The position numbers and the translations under genes are program-made. Shown piece after piece: positions 17,472 through 25,484 of a stretch of 48,766 nt of DNA (positions are counted from its first letter, which is position 1; every line of letters begins with the position of its first letter). The stretch is from Limnochordia bacterium (GTDB taxonomy: Bacteria > Bacillota > Limnochordia > Darwinibacteriales > DTU012). A model generated the notes under the pieces. That model saw only the letters and a list, made by a program, of their open reading frames with translations, was not told where the DNA came from and searched no databases. The DNA is taken from positions 1 through 48,766 of the forward strand of contig SKJB01000018.1 of the NCBI GenBank assembly GCA_007116145.1. The letters are read 5' to 3'.

Positions 17472-19274
17472 CTATGGTGCTATCACTTCCACATCAAATG
17501 TAGCTACACCCTCAATGACATATTGTGTGGTTAGACGAACACGGATTGGTTCATTGTTCCTATCATCCCAACGATACTGGTAACGATCAGACTCTCCATC
17601 ATCAATCTCGCTCTCCATTAAAGGTGTTAGACTCTCTGACTCGTTATAGCTAGTCTCAGAATAGGAGTTCTCTGTATCGTCCGCTGAACTAAAGCTATTA
17701 ATAAAAGGATAAAACTCAGCAACGATCTCATTATTCCGCTCGCGTTGCATAAATCTATCGAGTAATTTATCAAGACTTTCGCCACCGCTAGGAATATGAC
17801 GAATGTAGTCCTCACTATCCTGATCCATGGACTGCCAGGTTGTGTGTACGGTTGGTTTCACAGAATAATAACCAGAACCGCCGCCACGCACAGTGATAGT
17901 CATTAATCCTGGCAACGTATCCTCCGGTATATCTATCCGTAAAATTCGATACTCTACTTCACCGCGATAAGGACGAATGGCCACTTCCACTTCTACACTG
18001 TCCTTTGCAGCAACTTGAAAATCTCGCGGAATAGCTTTTTCAATTGATGCTGTCTTTCGCTTCTCTTCAATAATTATTTTTGTACTCACTTCTGTGAGTT
18101 CTACCTTTTGTAACTTGTTAAACATTAACAATTCCAGAGCTTCAATGAGATCGTAAAGAGCCCAAACGGCAATATCTGAGTCGCTATAAAACATATTGTC
18201 GCGAACGATTGCCGTCGGTAGGTTAGCTGCAAGAAACTCTGACTGGACAAAAGCTGTACCATTACCGATCCGGTCTAAGGTTGCATCAATCGCCTGGTAC
18301 ACACTGCTAACCACTAGCGGTAAAATGAGTTTCTCATCCATGACGGTCTCCACTTGATACGTAGCTACTGTGTTACGTGTCCTATCCTCAACCTGGATAT
18401 TAATCGGCAGGTAACTTGGCGTATGTCCTAGTACCCCAGCAACACCTGCAGCCCGATCCTGGTATAAAGTTCCAATGGTATCTCCTGCAGATGCAATCTT
18501 GAAAGGGAATTCCATACTCGGCATTGTATAATGTATAATTGCTGGAGTCACAAAATAGTTAACATCACCACGATGTAAGAACGGGTGCCCAAATCCAGTA
18601 AATGCATCGTCTTTCACATAGGTTACAGTTCCAAACGCTACGGCTTGAAAATCACCACGCAACAACTGAACGCCAAAAGCAGATCCAGGTTGTAGTGGTG
18701 ATCCCTCCATTCTAGTTACTTGACCGGTAACGTTAGACATGACCTGCAAACCAAGACGAGCTAATTCACTCCTTAGGTAGGTAAAAGCACGATCATACAT
18801 ACCGCCAATCATCAATGGCGTTTTTAATGCTTCCGCGCCATCAGGAAGATTAGGCTGTATACCTGACTTTTCTGTCGGTAAATCCTTTAACAAGTTAAGC
18901 ATCCAATCAGCAGGTGTCACTAACCCTACTCGATGATCTGTAAAAGCATAACCATAACCAATGGCACCAAGGAGCTTGTTATCAATATAAACAGGACTAC
19001 CACTCATACCCGATGCAATGCCACCACTACGATCGATAACATCACCGCTAACCTTGATCATAACCAAGGGTGGTGTGGGAGGCGCTTGTGGAATAACAGT
19101 AATTATTTCCATTTGGAATTCTTCAATCTGTGTTCCTTGTACCACCGTCCGCCCCACTCCCCGCATGCCTGGACGAACTTGATCAAGAGGGAACACTTCG
19201 GCAGAAACTTGTGGGCACAACATACCCAACATAAGTATTACAGCTAATAGATTTCTAAACCTCACTAAAGTCAT
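17472..19274 (-). CDS. SpoIVB/S55-like exported serine protease domain protein
   Basis: 600 residues with a signal peptide (LLAVILMLGMLCPQVSA). The first domain has GMSGSPVYIDNKLLGAIGYG around residues 89-108 (nucleophile-type Ser91), matching the S55 peptidase signature. A second conserved block, GFGHPF at about 227-232 (His230), is followed by GTLYQDRAAGVAGVLG, like the S55 core. There is no PDZ domain, and the region after about 390 is beta-rich and unassigned. In B. subtilis SpoIVB the histidine precedes the serine; here the order is reversed. Start ATG at 19274 with AGGTGAGG; a GTG at 19265 is also possible. It is 4 nt from the AMIN-NAGPA gene. The target is unknown; a role in envelope assembly is inference from its neighbours. 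Confidence 0.7.
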   Translation of the reverse strand: MTLVRFRNLLAVILMLGMLCPQVSAEVFPLDQVRPGMRGVGRTVVQGTQIEEFQMEIITVIPQAPPTPPLVMIKVSGDVIDRSGGIASGMSGSPVYIDNKLLGAIGYGYAFTDHRVGLVTPADWMLNLLKDLPTEKSGIQPNLPDGAEALKTPLMIGGMYDRAFTYLRSELARLGLQVMSNVTGQVTRMEGSPLQPGSAFGVQLLRGDFQAVAFGTVTYVKDDAFTGFGHPFLHRGDVNYFVTPAIIHYTMPSMEFPFKIASAGDTIGTLYQDRAAGVAGVLGHTPSYLPINIQVEDRTRNTVATYQVETVMDEKLILPLVVSSVYQAIDATLDRIGNGTAFVQSEFLAANLPTAIVRDNMFYSDSDIAVWALYDLIEALELLMFNKLQKVELTEVSTKIIIEEKRKTASIEKAIPRDFQVAAKDSVEVEVAIRPYRGEVEYRILRIDIPEDTLPGLMTITVRGGGSGYYSVKPTVHTTWQSMDQDSEDYIRHIPSGGESLDKLLDRFMQRERNNEIVAEFYPFINSFSSADDTENSYSETSYNESESLTPLMESEIDDGESDRYQYRWDDRNNEPIRVRLTTQYVIEGVATFDVEVIAP

Positions 19275-19278
19275 CTCC

Positions 19279-20688
19279 TCACCTGCGACTTTCAGGGGTA
19301 ATGACGATTAAAGCATTGCTAACCGGCCGTTCCACCCCATCAGAGGGTAAATTTAGAACTCGATCACGTATTACCATAGTGGTAGAACCCCCGCCATCTA
19401 AATTCATTGCATCAACCGCACCTAATTCGAGCATTAGCCTTGCCAATTCATCTAGGGTCATGCCCACACTTATTCCAGGTTGGCGCCCATTAACTGTTAC
19501 TAGTAGCAATGTATTCGAAGCAGTTAGCCCTAGCGCAGTCCGCGGTGCCCGTCCAACTAAAATATCTCTCTGAAACTGCTCCGACTCACCATTTATATAA
19601 ATCTGACCATCCCTAACTAATCGGGGGCCACCACCAATAATCGTATCATACCCTTGAGAAATCAAGTCAGGTTCCAACTTAAACTCCCAGTTCAAAGTAT
19701 CTCCCTCTGAAATCCCACGTAAGAAATCACGAGCTCTCCCATGGCCTGAGACAACCCAACCATCTAATGGAATAGCCATTTGTCCATAACCAATACGCTG
19801 CACTTGGTTATCAACAACCACCAAATCAATTCCATGCTGATTCGTACGCGTTGTTCCACCGTGGTCAGGGCTATAAAGGATGAGTTCATCTACACCCCGG
19901 GGACGATTCACTCCACTAATCGAGTAGCTGTGTCCATCAGGTGCAAAAACAGTACCACTAAAGCCTACTTGCCCAATACTAGCACGACCAGGCCCTAAGC
20001 CAATAGCCGTTCGCATCGCATAAGGCTCGCTAAGTACACGACCATCAATGGCTAATAGACCAAGCGGACGACCGTCTGCAGCAAAATACAGCCCATTTAC
20101 AGCTGCAATGGCCTCTCCCCGCTGCGCCATCGAACTGACCAACTCCTGACCATATATTTGATCTAACGCGACCAGGGATTTTACGGATACTAGTGGATCA
20201 TTGAGATCGACTGCCAGAAAATTAACGATTAACGGTCCTGCCTCGATACCCCGTCTTTCATGGCCATAGCGGACACCTTGAGTAACGGTATGTAGTGTTT
20301 GGCGCACAAATACTTTATTAACAGTTACTTTTAATCGGCCCTCTTCGTATATCCACTGCACATCAGGTAGTACATAATTGAAATCTAAAACAATACGAGT
20401 ACTTATTGTTTCAGGTCCTCGGTCAATACGAATAGCAGCAAGAGCCCCATCCCGAATATCAATTCGACCCTTTTGACCAATATATTGTTCCTCCAGGTCA
20501 ATTATGACTTTCATGGGGTTTTTTGTTTGCCAAACCCTAAATCCATGAGCTGACGGAACGGGAATGCTAAAAATAATCGCGTCAGGTAAAACCTGGTATT
20601 CATAGCTTTGGGCTTGGACACCCAGTGCTAAACTAAGCTGCAATAAAAATATAAAGCCATACATAATAACACGAATTTTCTTATCCAC
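19279..20688 (-). CDS. AMIN domain plus NAGPA (phosphodiester glycosidase-like) exported protein
   Basis: 469 residues: signal peptide (IMYGFIFLLQLSLALGVQAQ), an AMIN domain at about residues 30-125 (FRVWQTKNPMKVIIDLE, then STRIVLDF), then a NAGPA/PF09992 domain from about 165 to the end, with AAVNGLYFA, GGGPRLVRDG, RTALGLT and the closing MNLDGGGSTTMV motif. AMIN domains bind peptidoglycan or polar envelope sites, and NAGPA domains cleave sugar phosphodiesters, so a wall- or envelope-glycan role is likely. GTG start with TAGGAGGG upstream. It begins after the flagellar operon terminator and leads into the S55-like gene. Confidence 0.82.
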   Translation of the reverse strand: MDKKIRVIMYGFIFLLQLSLALGVQAQSYEYQVLPDAIIFSIPVPSAHGFRVWQTKNPMKVIIDLEEQYIGQKGRIDIRDGALAAIRIDRGPETISTRIVLDFNYVLPDVQWIYEEGRLKVTVNKVFVRQTLHTVTQGVRYGHERRGIEAGPLIVNFLAVDLNDPLVSVKSLVALDQIYGQELVSSMAQRGEAIAAVNGLYFAADGRPLGLLAIDGRVLSEPYAMRTAIGLGPGRASIGQVGFSGTVFAPDGHSYSISGVNRPRGVDELILYSPDHGGTTRTNQHGIDLVVVDNQVQRIGYGQMAIPLDGWVVSGHGRARDFLRGISEGDTLNWEFKLEPDLISQGYDTIIGGGPRLVRDGQIYINGESEQFQRDILVGRAPRTALGLTASNTLLLVTVNGRQPGISVGMTLDELARLMLELGAVDAMNLDGGGSTTMVIRDRVLNLPSDGVERPVSNALIVITPESRR

Positions 20689-20750
20689 AATATTCCCTCC
20701 TAATCGTATAATTTCTGGATAAGTAGCTGATATCCTTCTAGCTATTTCAA

Positions 20751-20775
20751 AGAAAAAACCCGCTCAACGGAGCGG
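20751..20775 (-). terminator. Rho-independent terminator after flgJ
   Basis: On the minus strand CCGCTC-CGTT-GAGCGG (20760-20775) is followed by GTTTTTTC. It closes the flagellar rod/ring operon. Confidence 0.85.
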
Positions 20776-20782
20776 ATTCTCT

Positions 20783-21106
20783 TTAATCATTATCAGGAAC
20801 ACCATTTACTAATTGATCGTATAACAATCGTCCTAAGCCAATTCCCCCAGCCTTAGACATAACCGTTGACATCTCTTCATCTAACATGGATTGAAATATT
20901 TTTTCGCCCTTGCGATCACCAAATACATTACCACCATCTGATACTGTCTTGCGCATCTCCGTAAGCAATTGGTGCAAAAATAGCGATTCAAACTGATCAG
21001 CTGCTTCCTGTAAAGACTTTTGCGATGAGGACATCTTTTCGGGTGTCTGCTTTAACCTCTCAGCCCGGCTCGATATTTGCAGATTTGGATCCCATGCTAC
21101 TTTCAC
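20783..21106 (-). CDS. flgJ: Rod-binding protein, FlgJ N-terminal-domain type
   Basis: About 107 residues matching the rod-capping domain of FlgJ: AADQFESLFLHQLLTEMRKTV, then FGDRKGEKIFQSMLDEEM and GIGLGRLLYDQL. The C-terminal muramidase of proteobacterial FlgJ is absent, so wall penetration must use another enzyme. I set the start at the GTG at 21106, because AAGGGGG lies eight nt before it; an in-frame TTG at 21124 overlaps that site. It is the last gene of the flgFGAHIJ set. Confidence 0.88.
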   Translation of the reverse strand: MKVAWDPNLQISSRAERLKQTPEKMSSSQKSLQEAADQFESLFLHQLLTEMRKTVSDGGNVFGDRKGEKIFQSMLDEEMSTVMSKAGGIGLGRLLYDQLVNGVPDND

Positions 21107-21136
21107 TAAAATATCCCCCTTCAATTGAACGGATAG

Positions 21137-22327
21137 TTACAATATAATCAGTTCACCATATAATGCTCCAGCAGCCTTAATCGCTTGCAAAATCGAGATA
21201 ATATCACGAGGCGAGGCTCCGATAGCGTTAAGTGCTTCAACTAGGTTCTCTACACTGCTTGTACCATCTAAAACCATTAGCCGATTTACATCCTCAGTTA
21301 CATCAATATCATATTCGGCAGTAACCACAGTTTCTCCTGCTGCAAATGGAGGCGGCTGAGCAACTTGCAGTGAAGACTCTACTCGGACGTTTAAATTACC
21401 GTGAGCGACTGCAATTGTAGAAATACGCACTCCAGCTCCCATCACAATAGTTCCCGTACGCTCATTGACAATAACTCTTGCTTGCGCATCAGGCCGTACT
21501 GGCAATTCTTCCAACTTTGCAATAAAGCTCACGATTTGGTTGCGGTAGTTAGTGGGAATTTCAATGCGTACCGTTGCTTGATCTTGGGCCCAAGCGGTAC
21601 TGCTATCATACACCTGGTTAATCACTTCGACTAAGCGATGAGCCGTTGTAAAATCTGGTTCGCTCAGAATGAGTGTCAACATCTGTCCATCAGATACACT
21701 TCCGGCAATGTCTTGCTCCACAATAGCCCCATTTGGAATCATACCAACTGTGGGATGATTCTGTTGTACATTACTCGAACCTCCCCGCGCATTAAATCCA
21801 CCAATGGAAATTGATCCTTGCGCTGCAGCGTAAATTTGTCCATTCGCCGCTTCAAGAGGAGTCTGTAACAAGAACCCTCCTTGTAGGCTTTTGGCATCAC
21901 CTATTGACGAAACCGTGACATCGACTCGATCTCCAGTGCGTACAACTGACGGCAAATCAGCGGTAACCATTACAGCTGCAATATTACGTAGCCGCAAGTC
22001 ATCAGCAGAAACGGTAATCCCAAATTTTTCCAACATGTTAGCAATCATCTGCACACTCGCTCGAGTTCCTCCACCATCACCAGAGCCATTTAAACCTATC
22101 ACTAAGCCTAGTCCATAGATTTGATTATCTCGCACACCTTGCACACGAGCGATGTCTTTGACTCGCACTAATGGTGTATCAAATTGAATCGGCACAACTC
22201 CTGTCCCGCTAAAACCGGCACTTTGAAGACTAATTACTTCAACAACAGGCACATCACTAGCTTGAACTCCTAAGGATAAGCCAATCATAAGACAAGCTAA
22301 CAGAACAATCCGATATACACTACCCAT
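21137..22327 (-). CDS. flgI: Flagellar P-ring protein FlgI
   Basis: 396 residues, with a signal peptide (IVLLACLMIGLSLGVQAS) and the typical FlgI core: VRVKDIARVQGVRDNQIYGLGLV, LNGSGDGG, ADLPSVVRTGDRVDVTVSS, LQTPLEAANGQIYAAAQG and the final SIL-QAIKAAGALYGELIIL region. FlgI forms the periplasmic bushing around the rod at the peptidoglycan and occurs only in flagella of double-membraned cells. It follows flgH by 12 nt. Length is normal for the family. Confidence 0.97.
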   Translation of the reverse strand: MGSVYRIVLLACLMIGLSLGVQASDVPVVEVISLQSAGFSGTGVVPIQFDTPLVRVKDIARVQGVRDNQIYGLGLVIGLNGSGDGGGTRASVQMIANMLEKFGITVSADDLRLRNIAAVMVTADLPSVVRTGDRVDVTVSSIGDAKSLQGGFLLQTPLEAANGQIYAAAQGSISIGGFNARGGSSNVQQNHPTVGMIPNGAIVEQDIAGSVSDGQMLTLILSEPDFTTAHRLVEVINQVYDSSTAWAQDQATVRIEIPTNYRNQIVSFIAKLEELPVRPDAQARVIVNERTGTIVMGAGVRISTIAVAHGNLNVRVESSLQVAQPPPFAAGETVVTAEYDIDVTEDVNRLMVLDGTSSVENLVEALNAIGASPRDIISILQAIKAAGALYGELIIL

Positions 22328-22339
22328 GATTTACCTCCC

Positions 22340-22933
22340 TTAAAATAGCCAATTAAATAAACGAGTTAATATTCCTGGTTGATGCTTATCACCAACCACG
22401 CCTGTACCAGAAAACTCAATTTGCGCATCTGCGACTAGCGATGAAATTATCGTATTATCAGGAGCGATATCCCGTGAGCGTACAACTCCTGAAACTACCA
22501 TTTCCTGTTCCTCTGCATTAATCACAATACGCTGCCGTCCTTCAATCCGCATATTGCCATTGGGAAAGATTTCTACCACACGAGTTGTCATCGTGGCTGA
22601 TAAACTACCGCCCCGACTTGTGGTTCCTCCCGCTGAAAAGTCATCTCCTCCGCTTAACCGAAGGAGCGGAATCAGATCTGCTAACACCCCAAGCCCTGGA
22701 CCCACATTGAAATTTGACTCTTTACCTGACGAAGTATTGGCGGATTGAGTCGCTCTTGCTTGCTCCACAATCACAACGGTGACTAAATCGCCGATTCCAC
22801 GAGCCTTAGTATCAGCAAACATAGAGGAAGGACTAGAGGCGAATAGTGAAACAGCCATCGTTGTAGTGCTTATACACAATCCAGTCACCACGATAACGAC
22901 TCCCACGAATACCATCCACTGTCTATGCTTCAA
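22340..22933 (-). CDS. flgH: Flagellar L-ring protein FlgH
   Basis: 197 residues. The core IGDLVTVVIVEQARATQSANT, the internal TMTTRVVEIFPNGNMRIEGRQ and the VVSGVVRSRDIAPDNTIISS region are diagnostic of FlgH, which forms the outer-membrane ring around the rod. Most FlgH proteins are lipoproteins; here the only N-terminal cysteine is in TGLCIS, which does not fit a lipobox, and a signal peptidase I site after TTTMA is more plausible. TTG start at 22933, overlapping the flgA stop (TTGA) with GGAGG upstream. Confidence 0.95.
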   Translation of the reverse strand: MKHRQWMVFVGVVIVVTGLCISTTTMAVSLFASSPSSMFADTKARGIGDLVTVVIVEQARATQSANTSSGKESNFNVGPGLGVLADLIPLLRLSGGDDFSAGGTTSRGGSLSATMTTRVVEIFPNGNMRIEGRQRIVINAEEQEMVVSGVVRSRDIAPDNTIISSLVADAQIEFSGTGVVGDKHQPGILTRLFNWLF

Positions 22934-23757
22934 TTTCCAACACCTCCTCCGGTTTCCACACGGACCACATCAGAGCTGACGATTTGAGCCTGTACAATTT
23001 GCCGTGTCGTCAGATTTTCGACACGAATAATTTCCCCAAACCCTCCTGTTGCTAAAGCGCGACCCGGAGCCGACACTCGTACATTTCCCATTTCAGCTAT
23101 GATATTCACGCGCTTACCTGTCTCCACCAAGGGTGGTACTTCGACGAGATTAGCATTTAGTTCACTGCCATAACTAACCGTCCGAATCACCCGCTTACCA
23201 AGGAAATCTTCTACTTTCGTACGAGTAGCGGGAACCCGCCCTGAACGTTCTTCTAAACGTAAATCAGCTTGCGTTAACACATGATGACGAGCTAAGTTTC
23301 TGGTTGCTACTACCACTGTATACGTGTTTACGGCTGGAGTTACAGACACTGGAGGCGCTGGATGGATCTCTTCTAAGACGCTCTCTCTGTCGACGGAGGC
23401 TTCACTCGCTGTATTCGTGTAAACCTCAACTCGCGGGGCACCAGAGAATTCTAGACTACGAGGATCGATGCCTGCTTGGCGTAATCGAGTATCTATATGC
23501 CCGACTGTAACTCGTTGACTTCTACCAGGCAATGCAGCAGGAGCAACTACCACAGCTGCAAGCTTTGCTGTCAACTCTTCGTCAGCGCTTTTAATCGTTG
23601 CAATACTCCCTAGAACAATATCACGCCCGGTGACGTCTGCCTGTTCATAAAGAAACACTGTAGGCCTGGTCTGCGCCCCAACTTGCGCCTCACCAACCAT
23701 AAAAAGGCCTACCCAAACACTGATCAAAAGATAGCGAATAGCTTTATTCTTTTGCAT
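22930..23757 (-). CDS. flgA: Flagellar P-ring assembly chaperone FlgA
   Basis: 275 residues with a signal peptide (YLLISVWVGLFMVGEAQVGAQ), an N-terminal domain, then a SAF domain (VVVATRNLARHHVLTQADLRLEE) and the ChapFlgA C-terminus (KRVIRTVSYGSELNANLVEVPPL, then VRVSAPGRALATGGFGEIIRVEN). FlgA helps FlgI assemble in the periplasm. ATG start at 23757 with AGGTGAT upstream; an in-frame GTG at 23766 is less well placed. It overlaps flgH by 4 nt. Confidence 0.92.
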   Translation of the reverse strand: MQKNKAIRYLLISVWVGLFMVGEAQVGAQTRPTVFLYEQADVTGRDIVLGSIATIKSADEELTAKLAAVVVAPAALPGRSQRVTVGHIDTRLRQAGIDPRSLEFSGAPRVEVYTNTASEASVDRESVLEEIHPAPPVSVTPAVNTYTVVVATRNLARHHVLTQADLRLEERSGRVPATRTKVEDFLGKRVIRTVSYGSELNANLVEVPPLVETGKRVNIIAEMGNVRVSAPGRALATGGFGEIIRVENLTTRQIVQAQIVSSDVVRVETGGGVGN

Positions 23758-23766
23758 CTCTATCAC

Positions 23767-24555
23767 CTATCGACGCAGGTTATTTGCTGTCTGAAGCATA
23801 TCATCAGCAGCTTGAATTGCTTTGGAATTTGTTTCATAAGCTCGTTGGGCTACGATCATACTAACCATCTCTTCCACAACCTGCACATTGGACATTTCTA
23901 AGAAACCTTGTGCTAAAACTCCAAAGCCATCAAGTCCGGGAGTTCCCACTATTCCTTCACCACTCGCTGCAGTAGCTGTGTAGAGATTCCTACCATCGCT
24001 TTTTAAGCCAGCTGGGTTAATAAACCGGGCTAACATAATACTATCAATTTCTACAGGCGCATTTTGGTTTGGCATCATCACAGAGACCGTACCATCAGAA
24101 CCTACACTTACACTCAGAGCATCGTCATCAATTCGGATCTCTGGTTCAAGCGGAAACCCATCGGAGGTTACAATTCGACCATCACTATCTCGTTTGAATG
24201 CTCCATCTCTAGTGTAACGTACCCCACCGTCAGGTAGCAATATCTGAAAAAACCCATCCCCTTCAACAACTAAATCCAGGGGATTATCCGTTTGTTGAAA
24301 CGTTCCTTGACTAAATATTTTCTGGGTAGCTACTGGTCGCACTCCATGCCCAATTTGAATTCCAGTTGGCACTTGCGCTCCTGCAGTAACTGGTGTTCCT
24401 GCATGTTTTAACGTCTGGTACAATAAATCCTGGAAATCGACACGGCTCTTTTTAAAACCAGTAGTGTTAACGTTTGCTAAGTTATTGGCTGTTGTGTCAA
24501 TCTTAAATTGCTGCCCGGTCATACCCGAAGCAGCCGTCCATAATGCGCGCATCAT
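23767..24555 (-). CDS. flgG: Flagellar distal rod protein FlgG (FlhP equivalent)
   Basis: 262 residues. [33 protein letters not shown], the [25 protein letters not shown] core and the C-terminus [32 protein letters not shown] match FlgG. It builds the distal rod. I place the start at 24555, where GGAGGG lies about 11 nt upstream; the longer frame back to 24603 lacks a good site and family similarity. In B. subtilis the equivalent gene is flhP, which is followed by fabZ. Confidence 0.94.
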   Translation of the reverse strand: MMRALWTAASGMTGQQFKIDTTANNLANVNTTGFKKSRVDFQDLLYQTLKHAGTPVTAGAQVPTGIQIGHGVRPVATQKIFSQGTFQQTDNPLDLVVEGDGFFQILLPDGGVRYTRDGAFKRDSDGRIVTSDGFPLEPEIRIDDDALSVSVGSDGTVSVMMPNQNAPVEIDSIMLARFINPAGLKSDGRNLYTATAASGEGIVGTPGLDGFGVLAQGFLEMSNVQVVEEMVSMIVAQRAYETNSKAIQAADDMLQTANNLRR

Positions 24556-24658
24556 AAGACAAGATCCCTCCATTTGTATCGGGGAACTGTATCCATCATT
24601 CAACAGTTATAGCCTCTGTAAACCAGTCCAGCTTTTTTTACCCCGTTTTATTTCGTTT

Positions 24659-25402
24659 TTAGCGGCCAGCTATTTCGTTAACAGCTTTGCCGAGTGTATC
24701 ATCGTAAGCTTGTACTAACTTTTGATTTGCTTCATAAGACCTCTGAACTTCGATGAGATTAACCATCTCGCGTATGACATTAACATTCGCCATTTCGAGC
24801 GCCCCTTGCTTAATGGTTGCATTAAACCGAAAAATCGGCCCTGTTGCTTCTGTTGCCTCGTATAAATTTGCTCCTTGTTTTAATAGACCACCTCGATCGG
24901 GAAACTCTACCAATAATAAACGATCTTGTATTTCACCATCAATCATCACAAACCCATCCGCACGAATGGTAATATCATCATTTCCCACAAATATGGGACC
25001 ATTTTCACCGCGCACTCTATGTCCGTCAGCAGTAACTAACCACCCTGTACCATTTAGAGTAAACTGACCATCCCGTGTATACCGGGGTCCCTCTGGTGTA
25101 TCAACACTAAAAAATCCAGGGCCAATCAATGCGAAATCCAAACTATTTCCCGTGGAGTGAATCCGACCTGGTAGAAATGAAGAATGACTCCCATCAACCA
25201 CAGCACCAGTTCCTAATCGACCAATCGGTTGGCGCTCGTCCTTATACTCACGCTGTAAAAGCATTTCTGGAAACGAACGAACATGCGCTGTTTGCCTGTG
25301 ATATCCCACTGTATCAATGTTTGCTAGGTTATTAGCGATAACGTCTGTATTGACTCCTTGTACCAACATACCTGAAGTAGCTGTATAAATACCACGAATC
25401 AA
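24659..25402 (-). CDS. flgF: Flagellar proximal rod protein FlgF (FlhO equivalent)
   Basis: 247 residues with the rod-protein N-terminus MIRGIYTATSGM, NLANIDTVGYHRQ, a central GFFSVDTPEGPRYTRDGQFTLNGTG and the helical C-terminus NVNVIREMVNLIEVQRSYEANQKLVQAYDD. It is shorter than FlgG and comes first in the operon, which fits FlgF/FlhO. TTG start at 25402 with AAGGAGGTG upstream. A sigma-28-type promoter lies about 30 nt upstream. Confidence 0.9.
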   Translation of the reverse strand: MIRGIYTATSGMLVQGVNTDVIANNLANIDTVGYHRQTAHVRSFPEMLLQREYKDERQPIGRLGTGAVVDGSHSSFLPGRIHSTGNSLDFALIGPGFFSVDTPEGPRYTRDGQFTLNGTGWLVTADGHRVRGENGPIFVGNDDITIRADGFVMIDGEIQDRLLLVEFPDRGGLLKQGANLYEATEATGPIFRFNATIKQGALEMANVNVIREMVNLIEVQRSYEANQKLVQAYDDTLGKAVNEIAGR

Positions 25403-25431
25403 ATTTACACCTCCTTGCCTCTATATCACTT

Positions 25432-25459
25432 TTATCGGCTCACCCTAAAAGAAACTTTA
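25432..25459 (-). promoter_or_regulatory. Sigma-28 (SigD/FliA)-type promoter of the flgFGAHIJ operon
   Basis: On the minus strand TAAA (25456-25459) is followed after 16 bp by GCCGATAA (25432-25439), the consensus -10 of flagellar sigma-28. It lies between the mbl terminator and flgF. Confidence 0.85.
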
Positions 25460-25460
25460 G

Positions 25461-25484
25461 TAAAATAAAAGGCCCTTAGGCCTT
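25461..25484 (-). terminator. Terminator overlapping the mbl stop codon
   Basis: On the minus strand AAGGCC-TAAG-GGCCTT (25469-25484) is followed by TTATTTTA. The TAA stop codon of mbl forms part of the loop. Confidence 0.75.
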
